From positions 545,780-607,449 of the forward strand of contig NW_019774125.1 in the NCBI RefSeq assembly GCF_001039355.2: a stretch of DNA of 61,670 nt, in the 5' to 3' direction. This DNA comes from Lingula anatina. Taxonomy: Eukaryota > Brachiopoda > Lingulata > Lingulida > Lingulidae. This document shows, piece by piece, positions 38,406 to 50,096 of this stretch. The position numbers and the translations under genes were made by a program. How positions within the stretch are numbered: position 1 is the stretch's first letter; each line of letters begins with the position of its first letter. The notes beneath the pieces were generated by a model that had not been told where the DNA came from, did no database searches, and worked only from the letters and a program-made list of their open reading frames with translations.

Positions 38406-39513
38406 GATATAATTAATTATTTTCAATATTTTTTAACAGTGTTAAGATGGGAATACCAAAGACATTTTAATTATAAAGTCACAGGTATTTATAATGATCA
38501 TTTAGCCAGCTTTTAATAATAACAAATGTAAACGTTGTCTGTTTATGCTATTGTTTATGCTGTTTGTTAACTTAAAAGTGAATGATCTTATAGGGCAAAT
38601 AAACTATCAATGTATGTAATTTTCATTCATTTTTCCCCAAATCAAAATCACTTCATTTTTGTGATAGAATCCAGCAAGCTCGGAGATACATTAATAGGCC
38701 CTTACTAGGCCTACTAGTAGATGTCCGAAGCTGCGCAGAAACAATGAATTAAAATACAAACAAGCTCGAAATACGGACACCGTTGGTTGGACAACGCGTT
38801 ATATAATACTGCTTTCAAGATTCGTGGTCAAAATATTTATGTGTCAATCACTATGAGGAAATTCAACGTTGACAACAAAAACCAGTTCATTTAAGGTTCA
38901 CTCGTTGCTTGCGCAGGTAGGCTACATTTCTACCCATTTTTTGGGAGTCCCACTCTTTAATATCAAACCAAGACAGGATTCTTCAACTTAACTTCTTAAT
39001 CAGATTGATCAACAAGCCTACTTAAGCTCTTTAGAATTTACACAGTATTATAAGGTATTGCGGACTACAAACAAAGACATTAGGCCTACGTGAGGTTAAC
39101 AAAATTTAAATGTCCCCGACAGAGATAACAATAAATTTATGCAGAATTAGAATTTAAAACAAAAGAAACATGTTGGGATAGTTTTATTTAGCTTTAGAGT
39201 AATGATTTATGATGGTAGCCTACCTCAAACCAATATAGTTTTTGTTACCAGTCTTCATTAGTAGTGATTGCAATAGACAATTCGCATTGAGGGGGCACTG
39301 CAACTCGGGGTCAGGGGATGTTCTAATGTCAAACAAGCGAAAAATTCGAAACACTTTTCAAGATGAAGACCAAAGAGTCAATTAAAATGTTCAAGTTAGG
39401 TCATGTAGATGATCTGATTGATAGGAAAAGCAGATATCAGGGCAGACAAAATAAAAACAAACCATTACGAGACTGAAACCGCAGACGTAGTACTATTTAT
39501 GGAAACTTTCCTT

Positions 39514-39603
39514 TTTCTCGCGCCAGATGTCATCACTCGTTTCAGTTCTTTCATCTGATAGGATGATTTGAACTACGTCATCAGTTCAAAACATTGTCAC
39601 GTG
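39514..39603 (+). promoter_or_regulatory. H2A.Z proximal promoter elements
   Basis: Upstream of the H2A.Z start codon are an E2F-like TTTCTCGCGCC (39514-39524), a CRE/ATF-like ACGTCA (39575-39580) centred in a perfect 8-bp inverted repeat (TTTGAACT...AGTTCAAA, 39567-39590), and an E-box CACGTG (39598-39603). E2F and CRE sites suit a chromatin gene. The assignments are by motif only. Confidence 0.5.
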
Positions 39604-39666
39604 ACCCACGCTTTCCCTCCATTGTAGCGGCTACGTTCAAGGCTGTAGGACGTATACACAAACGAA

Positions 39667-41733
39667 ATGGTAAAGTATCTGTAAAAATCGTACGTTTTTA
39701 GACACCATCATTATTGCAGATTTATGCATTTTAAAAAAGCAAACAATTGTGATAATTTTTATTCTTAATTTGTCATTGTGTCTACTATAATTTCAAAATA
39801 AAGCAATATTTATTTCCTTATGTAGGCTGGCGGTAAAGCAGGTAAAGATTCTGGAAAGGCTAAGGCGAAGGCCGTTTCCCGTTCAGCAAGAGCAGGACTA
39901 CAGGTAGAGTTGCTATATTATCATATAAACCCTTTTGGTACTGACATGATCAATAGACTTCATAACATTCAAGAAATGGACATGAATTTTGTCAATCGTA
40001 GTTCAAAATTTGGCGGGCTTCTCATTGTTTACATTTCATTTCTTTGTTTTCACTTGCTTCCTCTTGTGAGATGATCATCAAATATATTGCATATTACTAA
40101 GGGTGTATAGTAGGCCTTTACTACACAAGATCCTTGAAAGATTTTACAGATTTAATGTATATTTATCCAGTCGGCATTTTGACCTAGTTTTCGTTGGGTA
40201 GTTCTGTGTTTTGACCTAATAATGAATGAGGTTTCTGCGGTTGATGTTATAAGCCCCATTATTCCACCTAGCAATTTTTTAGTTAATTCACGACGTTTGA
40301 GTGTTTATACCCTTAAAGCATTTCTAACAGGAGGGTTATAAATCTCAATAGGATTCTTTTTTGTTTATATCCAAATTAACATAGCAACTATAGATAAAAC
40401 TGGCAACTTCTATTTCAACTAGATGAATTGAAATAATTTTTTACTAAAGTGATCAGTAGACAGGGTTTAATATTTAATAGACAGATAGGATGTATTGTAA
40501 TGCCTGGCATGTTATAAATTTTTTAGAATCCCTGTTTGTCATTAATTGATGTTATTTTTTAAGTGTTTTGTGTTATTTGTTCTGTTTTACTTCAGTCTGG
40601 TACATCTGTGAAATTCTGTAATGTGCACAGTTTCAGTAATTATTTACGTTCACTGTTCTCTTCGTATGAGAAATTAAAAAATTTAATCTCTGATGAAAAG
40701 CGATGCAACAAATTTTGCACATTGCAGCATTATGACTGGTTAAAATCCCTTAACATTGCTTGGCACATTTGGATATAATTTTTCTGGTATATATAAAATT
40801 GCAATGCGATTTTGAACTATGTACCCCCCTCCCCATTGCTTTCTCCAGTGTTAGTATTTGGTAAAAATTAACTGAACTGAAGTGATCTCAGAATGAATGT
40901 GTTTGCTAATGCTACTCCTCATAATAACATTTTTTTCTTAACAGTTCCCAGTGGGCCGTATCCACAGACATCTGAAGAACAGGACAACCAGCCACGGGAG
41001 GGTAGGAGCCACTGCCGCTGTCTACAGTGCAGCCATCCTAGAATACCTCACAGCAGAAGTAGGTGTCTAGTTTGTCTGCTCTAGTCTCTATTATAACAAA
41101 TAACAAAGTGTAATTCCTTTATTTGGAAGTTACAGTGCCCATTCAATGTGGTGTTCATGTATAGCACATACAGCAGAAATGTCTGGACAATGTGTAGCTG
41201 ATTTTGTAGTATTTTGATTATGGCTTGTCGTGCATTCTTGTCACATGAATACATTTGGTTTTAAAAAACTTTTAACAATGGGCAAGATGTGCATTTGGTT
41301 TGTCTTACCATTTGTTGTAGACGGTTGTAGTCTCTATTAGAAGTGAAGGCAAGTTTAAAACCTTGGGGGTTTAAGTAATTTCTGATGTATTTCAGGTGTT
41401 AGAGTTGGCAGGCAATGCTAGTAAAGATCTTAAAGTGAAGCGTATCACACCCCGTCACTTGCAGTTGGCCATCCGTGGTGATGAAGAGTTGGATTCACTC
41501 ATCAAGGCAACCATAGCTGGTGGTGGTAAGTGTTATGACCTGTTATCAATATTATATAAGAGGGACACTTTACCTACAAGGTTGTAAACACTGATATGGT
41601 TGTTGGACTTGGTGTTGTTTGAAAAGTTTCTGATTTTGCTCTACAATTTGTGTACATTATTTCTCTTCCAGGTGTCATCCCTCACATCCACAAGTCGTTG
41701 ATTGGAAAGAAGGGATCCCAGAAAGCCTCATAG
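39667..41733 (+). CDS. H2AZ: Histone variant H2A.Z
   Basis: Five exons: 39667-39669 (ATG only), 39826-39903, 40945-41058, 41396-41525 and 41672-41733. The product is 128 residues, exactly the length of human H2A.Z. It opens [20 protein letters not shown] and continues through [19 protein letters not shown], the histone fold, and the acidic-patch region [20 protein letters not shown]. It ends [10 protein letters not shown], differing from the vertebrate QQKTV end. Residue SRSARAGLQ has Ala where vertebrates have Gln, as in fly H2Av, but the long fly H2Av tail is absent. It replaces H2A in nucleosomes at promoters and is deposited by SWR1/SRCAP-type remodellers. Introns and an AATAAA signal (42150-42155) show a replication-independent, polyadenylated histone gene. 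Confidence 0.97.
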
Positions 41734-42149
41734 TGTCTAGGCAGCCATAATCTACTATAACATGCACACTCCCTTGTACATATCCATGGTCTGGTCTCGG
41801 TGCACAGATAGTGGAGAGGGGAGAGGCTGACAGTTCATGGGGGCATCACCAAGCCTTTTCAATGCTTGTGGAACAAATGACATTCCTTTTAAATTAGTAC
41901 CAAAATGAAACAGTGTATCAGGCATTGAAAATGATTTTGTGAGAAAGGATGGACTGAGAGTAGATGACTCTGACGTTTTAGTCTCATTTTATTATTTAGA
42001 TGTTCTATGTCATGTTCGTGTCTTTTTTCCCTAGGTATGTTGACTGTATCTGTGAGGATTAGGAAAACTAGCAAAAAAGGAAATACATCCATTTTTATTA
42101 TTCATTCATATTGACACTGTAGATTGTAAAATAGTTCAACTGTATATCC

Positions 42150-42155
42150 AATAAA
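42150..42155 (+). terminator. Polyadenylation signal of H2A.Z
   Basis: AATAAA about 420 bp after the H2A.Z stop codon. It lies about 110 bp from the stop codon of the convergent globin gene. Confidence 0.7.
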
Positions 42156-42262
42156 TTTTGTAAAATTTTTCATCTATTTGTATTCATATTTTGCTGCTGG
42201 GGCTTCAAATCTGGATCTCGAGTGTTCCTAATTTATCGTCTGCTGAAATTAGTATCTAGTGG

Positions 42263-43422
42263 TTAGCTTTCTACCCTCTGCTGTCCCTCTATAAGACGTT
42301 GGATTATCCACTGGTACAATTCGTCCCATAATTTGTTGAGGTCTTCCGTCCAGTTTCCAAGCGATTCTCTCATAAGTTCCCGCATAGCTACTCCAAGATG
42401 CTGTAAAATTTGTGGAAAGAAACTATCAGTGACGGCAACTGTCCTTGAGTCATTATGACCTTTTTAACAAATATTTGTCTTGCACTGTTGTATTATTATT
42501 TCTATACTAGTGTGAAACATTTTATCACTGGACAACTGTTTTGGAAACCAACAAGAGGGGGGGGTGTGAAAACGCGTTAGTTTTGATTTGAATGATGTTC
42601 AATCAATACAAATATCCAGATTACGCTGTCAAATTTCATCGTCTTGGCAAATTGGCTATTTGATGTAACCTTAAATATGTTGCCTGAAAAATCTTTTAAG
42701 CGTGTTTTGAAGAGAAGAGGTAATACGAAGTGACAACCGTTGCAATGGACGTTGCAATCAAAATTGTGCTAGTTGAGATTCGTACCGGGAAATATCCTGA
42801 CGGCACATTGAATCTGCGAGGTCCATGCATTGCGCCCAACTGCAGCAAAACAGGCACAACCTCTTCAGGGGAATCCAGATTTTCAATAACTTTGCCTATG
42901 TACTTCACCACCCTGTTCACATGAAACAGTAGGCGCGAGCTGTTCTGGAGATAAGCCAGAGAAGAGCCCTTCGCAAACTCAAAGGCAAGTTGGGTTTCGG
43001 GATGACTTTTGAACATTCTGTAACACAGTGACGTCAGATCCAGGTGAAAGTGATAAAATGAAAAACCAAAAGCGAAACTTTTCAGACATATTCTATCCGA
43101 CATTTGCTTACCATTATGTAATGTATACTAGGTTCCCATGGTGACTTGACAGTCCCTCGAAATAGTATGTACATCATATGCAAATATAACAAAACGTATA
43201 CTTTTGTATGAAAGTCTTATTTTCATAATAATAAAAAAAAACTTGAGAAACAAATGTATACCTTAGGAACATTTGGAATCCCCTTTGAGACGGATTTCCT
43301 CCGATCCAGGCATTCCAGCTTAGTCGGAGTGATGTGCGTTCGGAAGGAGTAAAATTAAGTTTTTCACCGTATCTGACATAACGCACCCGTTCATACAACC
43401 TAAAATGTTTTAACAAAGACAA
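42263..43422 (-). CDS. Globin, neuroglobin / globin X-like
   Basis: Three coding exons on the minus strand: 43422-43262, 43017-42786 and 42400-42263, giving 176 residues. Globin signature: FTPSERTSLRLSW (A helix, Trp36), FKSHPETQLAFEF (C helix Pro60, CD1 Phe66), His86 as likely distal E7 and His118 as proximal F8 in LGAMHGPRRF, then YFPHLGVAMREL and a WTEDLNKLWDELY H helix. The 32-residue spacing of the two His matches neuroglobin. Introns fall after FLR (phase 2) and after GYFP (phase 0), the ancestral B12.2 and G7.0 sites. There is an extra N-terminal stretch of about 25 residues. The ATG at 43422 is the only in-frame start seen, but an acceptor-like TTTTAG just inside it leaves open a different first exon. 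It is predicted to bind haem and O2, with role unknown. Confidence 0.9.
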
Positions 43423-45719
43423 AAATGGTAAAATCTAAATCTGGAACGCATCTGCCTTGTTTTATACATATAGTCCCATTTTAGAACAAGAATCAATAGC
43501 CATGTAATGTAATAGAAATTTAATAAGATTTGCCATCGTCTAAACCCTCTAATACTAAAAAACATTTTTCTACAAAACGAGTCCAATACTTACTGAATCA
43601 ACATCACTTCACACTGCTCGTCATAGCTAACCTGAATAAAAGATGGAGAGAAATGGCTTATATCATTTTACATACTTTCGTGAATCGTAAATTAGAAAAA
43701 AAAAGCAACACACACACACAAACCCGATTCCTCCTTTCGCTCTTACCTTTGTTTGCTTAAGTGTCATCCTGTTCAACGCTTCAATATCGATACTGCAAAT
43801 ATGAAGGTGTTTTTGTTATCAAAGGATCCCTTCAGTAAGCCGGAAGAAGATCCCTCTCAACTAGAAACGGAGTCCGTAACTCAGGCGAAGAATAATAAAT
43901 ATCTATGGAACAGATGCGTGCACTTTTCTTTCTATCATAATGTATGTTCACTGAAGGATCAGAATCTCAAAAGTGTACCCAGGGTTTATCGTTTTATCGT
44001 TTTGACTAGGAAAAATCGTCTTTCAACAAGCTATTTAAGAATCACTTGATTTGATTGTACCCAAATTGTCTAGGGGATAAGGTCATGATAATGGTTGTCA
44101 TTTTCTCTGCAAGGGGTAAGACGCAAGTCGTAAAGCGACAGTTTGGGGTCGTTTAAAATGAAAAATGATTTTAGCACGAGTTGCTCATTGTATTGGCATT
44201 GGGTAACATGAAACTGCATTTAAAATCCTCCACGCGTGACGACACGTTGCCGGGCTTTTTTTTTCCAACTCTCTTGGTCCGTTGTATGATTTTTGAAAGT
44301 GCATTTTCCCTTGCAACTAATCTTCGAATCTTCTACAATATTTATTTCAATGGTTTCCGATGCGTCACAGAGATTTGAACGTGCCGATATTGGCCAGAAA
44401 GAACTGATAAAGGTAACTTCACTATCTATAAAGATAGTGGCTCACATATTTGCGATGTATGTGAAATTGCATCGATTCCAAAAAGGCAAAAAAGGGATAA
44501 TAACGATAAAAGATAGAGATTGTGCACGGGGAATCGTTGCTGGAAAACATATCGTTTGACCAAATTGAAAAAGAAAAAGACCTGAAGAAGTCGATTGTTT
44601 AAGGCGACCAAACCTAATGAGAGTATATCGCACCAATAACTCCCCCTGTTAATCATTAAATGACTTGCACCAACATTTGAGACGTCTTGGTATTAACAGA
44701 AACAAGGACCAGACCAAGGGTGCACATGTATATTTATTCTCCGCCAGAGGTCATTTGGGTGATGACTTTTAATTTTCCCGCTGGACAGAAATGTGCACAG
44801 AATGACCAGAGAATTATACGTAAAAATCTAATGAAAAACCCCTGAGAGACATCCCTGGGAGACATGTAGTCTGCAGACTGAAAACTATACATTTACTTAC
44901 CGATTCTCTGGATTTTCTCAGCAGAAGGTTCGCCATTTTGATTCCAGAACACAGAGCGATAGGATTAAACACGCCGCGGTTAATATCGCCTTAAAACTCG
45001 GCCCCGAAGAAAAAAACAAAATTTGATCGAAATTCAATGCAGTCAAAATGGCAAACGCTTCACTGGTCATGCATCCTCTTTTACACAGATGTGGCATCAA
45101 AAGGATGAGAGGTCAAGTCCAACTATTCTTTACATAAATCACAATAGGTATGGAGTGGTTCGTCAACTCCATTAACCTCTTCTCTTATACTATTTTTCAA
45201 ATCAATTCCGACTCCGTTCTGATAAGAATTGACTTCTGAAAACAATTTAAAGCACCTTTAAAGTACAATTCTAAACATCGCCTTATTTGTCGCTTTATTG
45301 TCCAATGCAGCTTTCAAAGTTCTGAAACTATGAGATCATCGTTTTGATCTTTTCCTTTAACGGCAAACCAAATCTGGTAGAATATCAAATATCAAATATC
45401 AAACCAGCTATAAAAAAGGGCGTATAACCAATAGATATAACATTCAACTCATCTATCTGGGAAGAAACTATAAGTCCTCTCGGGAAAAAACGATGCCAAA
45501 ACACTTGAATTCATTCTCTGTCGCATGTAAAACAAAATTGCCGATAAAAATAATATATTCAATGCACATGCAACGCCAACAAGTGGACTTCATGACTGCA
45601 TAAGCCTGTTCTTACTACTTCTCTGCTTTGAAAATGTTTCAACTATTATGTAATTTGACACTATTTTCAACAGCCCTGTCAATTTATGATATGAAATCAT
45701 TAAATACGACCGGCAAATA
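43423..45719. other. Region between globin and POLR3D; no confirmed gene
   Basis: I see only isolated exon-like pieces. On + there is ATG 44350 to AAG 44412, ending at a GTAACT donor. On - there is ATG 44936 to TCG 44901 (MANLLLRKSRES), ending at a perfect GTAAGT donor, and 43792-43747 between good acceptor and donor sites. None joins the globin frame. They may be untranslated leader exons of the globin, or chance. Confidence 0.35.
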
Positions 45720-48603
45720 TCAGCTTTTGCTCTGCGAATTCAGAAGGCTTTCAAAGTCTGGTGTACAAACAAGTCTGTCATTTACACGTCCCAAAACGGT
45801 CATGTCTCCGGTGCCGTCTTCTCTTATCCTCACTGATACAAGGTCCTGAAAGGAAAGATTTATATATTTATGAAAAAACTTTACTGTAATGACTAAATTT
45901 CTACTTAAATTTCTACAGAAATGTTTAAACAGTACATCTGGGTTTATCAAATAAAGAACGAATAAAGATTGGTCTGGTTTCCGAGGAACTGCCCAAAGTA
46001 ATTTATCTTACAGCAAATTACCTGCAAAAAGCCACATGGTGTTCCCATGGCTACATCAAGAGTGACATTTCCCAGCATTAATCTTGTTTTTCCTGACTTC
46101 AACACCTGTAGTTTCCCAATATAACCTTCTGAAAAGTCCCGAAGGCTGGATTTTCCCATTTGATCACATAACTTGGCCTTAAAAAAAGTGGAAAAGTTCA
46201 AGTACTTAAAAGAGAGTATTTTCATTCAAAAGGGCCAAGTTTGTGCACTCTGCTAAAGTATGATGTATACTTGCTCTTCTCAAGTTAAAAGCAAGCTAAT
46301 TTAAAGAACCCACCTCATCCGTGTCCATTTTGGTGGACGAAGTCCCCTCTTTTCCCTTGACCTCTGCCTCCTCCCTGGGTGGGGGCACACCGGGCAGAGA
46401 GTCAGGCAGGTGGAAAAATAACAGCTGGCCTGTCTCTACAGGAAAGAGAAAATAAACACGACATTTTCAATCTAATATATACAGTTCTTATCATGACTAT
46501 TCTTACTTAAATTTGCTCAAATTCAAATGAGTTCATGAATTTGCAAATCAAACACTACCAAATTCACAATCAGAAAACAATAAGGAGACACTCTATTTTC
46601 CATCAATACCTGATTTCTCAGCTTTAGCAAATATCTCTGAACAGGTTTTTTCTTTTTCTACTGGTTTTGGCTTCTGCGGCACCTGCTTAACAGGCTTTGA
46701 AGACACAGTTGGAATGTTCGTCTTATCCTCCTCATCCACCTCCATTGGCTCAGCTGTATTATACAGAAATGATAAACTATTAAAAAAATTTAAGAAAGAT
46801 TTTAAAACTTTGAAATATTTGTATAATCTAAACAAATAACATGCATCTGTGCAAGGTCTTCTATACAAGCAATATGTCCTTCCAGAAGCAACTCTTCACA
46901 TAACTAATACACATATTATTTAAAAATTCTTACATTTTATTGCATCTGTTTCCAACTGTGGTTCTTTTTTCACTGAGGTTGCCAGAGGTAAGGCCACTGG
47001 ATTAAGTCCCTCGTCAGCACCTGACATGTCACCAAAATCTATAAACTGAAAAAAATAAACAAAATAGAAATTTTGACAAAATTCATCTACAACTTTCATT
47101 GCTAAGTGCCATTTTAAAGTAACATGGATACGTAAATTAAACCTCAATATAATCTCTTCTAAACTAAATAAAAAAGAATGAAAACTGACATTAAAATTGA
47201 TTAATGCATTGCTTAATTTATTTTCAAAGAATTTATTTTCAAGACTTCTTACATCATCTCGAAGCAAGTTATCCAGTATTCTTTTGGTGTCTTCATTTTC
47301 TGTCTTCTCCCTCTTCACAGAAAGTTTAGATGTTGAGGAATCCCCTCTCTCTCTCGTCTCAGTGTAGCCTGATGACCCTGAACAGATTTGAAATATCTGC
47401 TATAACAAACCTAATCTTATTCTCCAAAATATACATACTAATAAGTTCTGATATTAGATAAGCCTTTTTTTCTTTACTGGACTAGTAGCTCTAGGATCAA
47501 ACTTCTTATGGCTGAAGTGCTAGATAATTTGAGCCTAAAAAAATTAAATTGAATCAAGAAAAAATCTGCAAAAAGTAGTGCAATATTTTACATCTTTATT
47601 ACCCAATTTTTATTGTGCTTAACATTTGGCTAAATAGATCAAACATAAATGTACAAACCTCTTGCCTGCAGTTTTTCTGTAGGTCCTTGTTCAAAAATAG
47701 AATGGGACTGCAAAACCTCTCCTCTGCCTCTTCCCCTACCCCTTCCTCGTCCTCTCCCTCTTCCCCGAGCTCCATCTCCCCCTCCTCTATCTTTCCTTGT
47801 ACTGCCAGGACTAGGCTTAGGTTCTGGAGTTTCACCTGTACTTCTGCAATGATGAAAATAAGACCTGCTTGATAATCTGACTATAAACCAACTTAGAGAT
47901 TGCATGAAAAAATGTTTTATAAATACTAAATGAAAGAAAATAATATATTTGGCAAACAGGTCTATTGAGATGAATCAAGATATGCACATGCATTATTGTC
48001 AAATTGGCAAGTGATAAAACATTAAAGCTAGCAATATGGTCTATAAACATCAAAACACATTGACATTTATTAAGGAGACTTAAACACCTCATTCTTGTAA
48101 CAAAATGTCAATATAAAACTGACCCCTTAAGAAAGTGATGAATAATCTAAATGTTTGATAAGTGTCCTTGCTAGTTATGTTTTAATTATGCCAATTCATG
48201 TCCCGTGTATATGTTCAATAATAACCAGGACTCAAGTATACCTTTCCTTGCTTCTGTCTTTTCTCACTGGAATATTGGGAGCAAATGTCTTCTTCTTTAC
48301 ACCTCCAAGAGTCAAATCCCGGGGAGCTCTAAGTGATGGCAACCTAAAAAATAGATAATCATGGCAATAAATGTTAAAGATGGCACTGCAAATTATGAAT
48401 ATCAATTAAAGAAAAGATGACAACTTCATTAGCATGACTTGGGGAAAATCCACAGATAAATTACTAGTAGAGCTTGCTTGAAGTGTTACAAGTTTTAACA
48501 AAAAACAGACCTACCTGACCCCCTTGGCAGCTGGAGTTCCCGTCCTCCCTATCAACCCTCTTGGGAGATCACTGCTGTTTGGAGTCTGGTCATTAGATGC
48601 CAT
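45720..48603 (-). CDS. POLR3D: RNA polymerase III subunit RPC4 (POLR3D)
   Basis: Nine coding exons on the minus strand: 48603-48515, 48343-48242, 47843-47659, 47377-47253, 47045-46934, 46753-46610, 46435-46314, 46177-46022 and 45845-45720. The junctions preserve frame and give 386 residues (human about 398). Family landmarks: PRGLIGRTGTP near the start, LRAPRDLTLGGVKKKTFAPN, the Arg-Gly tract, EVLQSHSIFEQGP, NEDTKRILDNLLRDD, LLFFHLPDSLPG, and the C-terminal domain with EGYIGKLQVLKSGKTRLMLG and MTVLGRVNDRLVCTPDFESL. RPC4 pairs with RPC5 as a TFIIF-like heterodimer of Pol III, acting in initiation and termination. The exon carrying the start codon begins at 48614 after a TTTTTACAG acceptor, so there is an upstream untranslated exon. 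Confidence 0.95.
47720..47776 (-). repeat. Arg-Gly coding repeat in POLR3D
   Basis: On the minus strand a run of alternating Arg and Gly codons (RGRGRGRGRGRGRG) within the exon 47843-47659. The vertebrate protein has only a short HGRGRGRP here. The G/A-rich strand also creates open frames in other frames, which are shadows. Confidence 0.8.
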
Positions 48604-49101
48604 CTTTATTGAGTCTGTAAAAATACCTGTTGCCAATGCTAAAAATATTTATGTGTTTAATTATGTTTCTATAAAGTACTGGGAGTTTAAGGAGACCGTT
48701 TTAGTAAAGTAAATTGCATATGTTGTCTACAAAGTGTCCCTCAATACAGTTTAAAGCGTTTCCATTTTCTTTTTATAAATTTTGCTAAAGGAAGTACATG
48801 TATAAAGTAATAAATGTATACTGAACGCAATTAACCACACTACATGTGCTAAATTTTCTTAAGTCAGTAAAAATCAGGGTTCTGCCAAGGTCTCAAAAAA
48901 GGGGGGAGAATTCTCCCCTCTGAGCATAAAAGTTGGGGAGATTTTGAGAAATAGTGGGAGATCAGGAAAAATGATATTTTACGTAAAAACATACACTGCT
49001 AGTCTGTACTGGTATTTTATTAAAGTTCACAAACTGAACTGATTCAACTTTGAAAGTAACTTTACATAGGCTGTATGTATATACAGTTGCAAATGATTTT
49101 T

Positions 49102-50096
49102 TTATAAAGCATCTGCCTCATTATCATAGCGGAGCCAAGAATAATCTCTTAACCAATCGTGTTGAAATTTCTGTGGCACTACTTTCGGTTTCTTTCTTTC
49201 AGGCCCTTTGATGGTATTTGGTCTGCAGACCTAAAATTAAAGAAAAGTTAAAATTTTTCCTACTTACAAACTTGTAATTTCTGGAACCAGACACCACAAT
49301 CCAAAAGAATTTTTAGGTTTTGATGATTAATCATGACTTAATTAACACTTTTATCAGGAAAAATTGCATAATAGTGTTTGGGAAGGACATTTTTATCTTT
49401 GATTTATCGTTTTCACAATATTGACTACTTTTTAAAATAAAGGCTAAGGTAAAAAAAATATAGGTCACACATTTGGTTGAGTGCATTCTATGAAAATATC
49501 CTTGATTAGGAGGCCCTAACTTTTTTTTTAAAATAAGTATCCTCACACGCATATACAGAGGAATAAACATATCAGAAACAGGCCTCCTTACTTCTTCATT
49601 AAAGTTAAACATTTCCTTTTTTTCAAATTTTTATTCTCACACACACACACACATATATATATACACTATAGAGTGATAGGAATAAACATATCAAAAACGG
49701 GCCTCCTTACTTTTTTAACTTCTTTTTCATATTATCATACTCACATATAGAGGAATAATCGTATCAAAAACGGGCGATTACCTTTTTTTTTTTACTTTCT
49801 TTCACATTTTCAAACGAAGTGTCAAGTGTCCTTCCAAAACGTAAAATAAAAATGCCACGGAATGAACATACCTTTATTGTCAACGAACTGTCATTTTCAT
49901 CTGGAGTCGCAACTTCAGAAATTTGTTTCTTCCTTTTCTCAGACTTGTCAGGCGGAGAGACGGATTCATCTGAGGGGGGATTAACAGGAGTCTGACCTGA
50001 TTTTTCACCGCTTGCCGAAGACTTTGGCATAAAGCTTAAAACCGATCTTTGTTTTTTAACTTTCGCTTTCGGCGAGGAAGCCGCCATTTTAACCAC
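49102..50096 (-). pseudogene. Truncated hAT-type transposase N-terminus (TTF-like domain)
   Basis: Exon 50096-49872 (75 codons) starts MVKMAASSPKAKVKKQRSVL and is Lys/Ser/Pro-rich with basic nuclear-localisation-like clusters (KSEKRKK). Donor AAG/GTATGT and acceptor TTTTAG join it in phase 0 to exon 49230-49102. That exon reads PKVVPQKFQHDWLRDYSWLR and then YDNEADAL and a TAA stop. KFxxxWLxxYxWLxYD is the opening of the TTF/ZNF862-like zinc-finger region found in hAT transposases and domesticated relatives. The zinc-binding Cys residues and the whole catalytic and dimerisation region that should follow are missing. QRSVLSFM near residue 16 resembles a PIP-box-like QxxLxxF pattern. Breakage is consistent with an internal deletion derivative. 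Confidence 0.65.
49559..49785. repeat. Degenerate tandem repeats inside the hAT element
   Basis: A unit beginning AGGAATAAACATATCA and continuing with AAACGGGCCTCCTTACTT recurs at about 49559, 49678 and 49751 (the third diverged), separated by AC and AT runs (49637-49664). It lies mostly in the intron of the transposase remnant. Confidence 0.65.

Larger units (their letters stand above)
37093..39500. other. Intergenic region, repeat-rich, no gene seen
   Basis: It holds the CA repeat, an inverted repeat pair, two long C or G homopolymers, the 35-bp tandem duplication and one solo transposon end. Open frames at 37303-37877 are created by the CA and C runs. No exon with family similarity was seen on either strand. 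Confidence 0.6.

Noticed and set aside
44901-44936. MANLLLRKSRES exon as start of the globin
   Set aside because: It ends in phase 0. Joining it directly or through 43792-43747 to the globin exon gives an immediate stop, so it cannot be the coding start as read.
47615-47872. Ser/Pro-rich and Leu/Pro-rich + strand frames
   Set aside because: They are antisense to the Arg-Gly coding exon of POLR3D.
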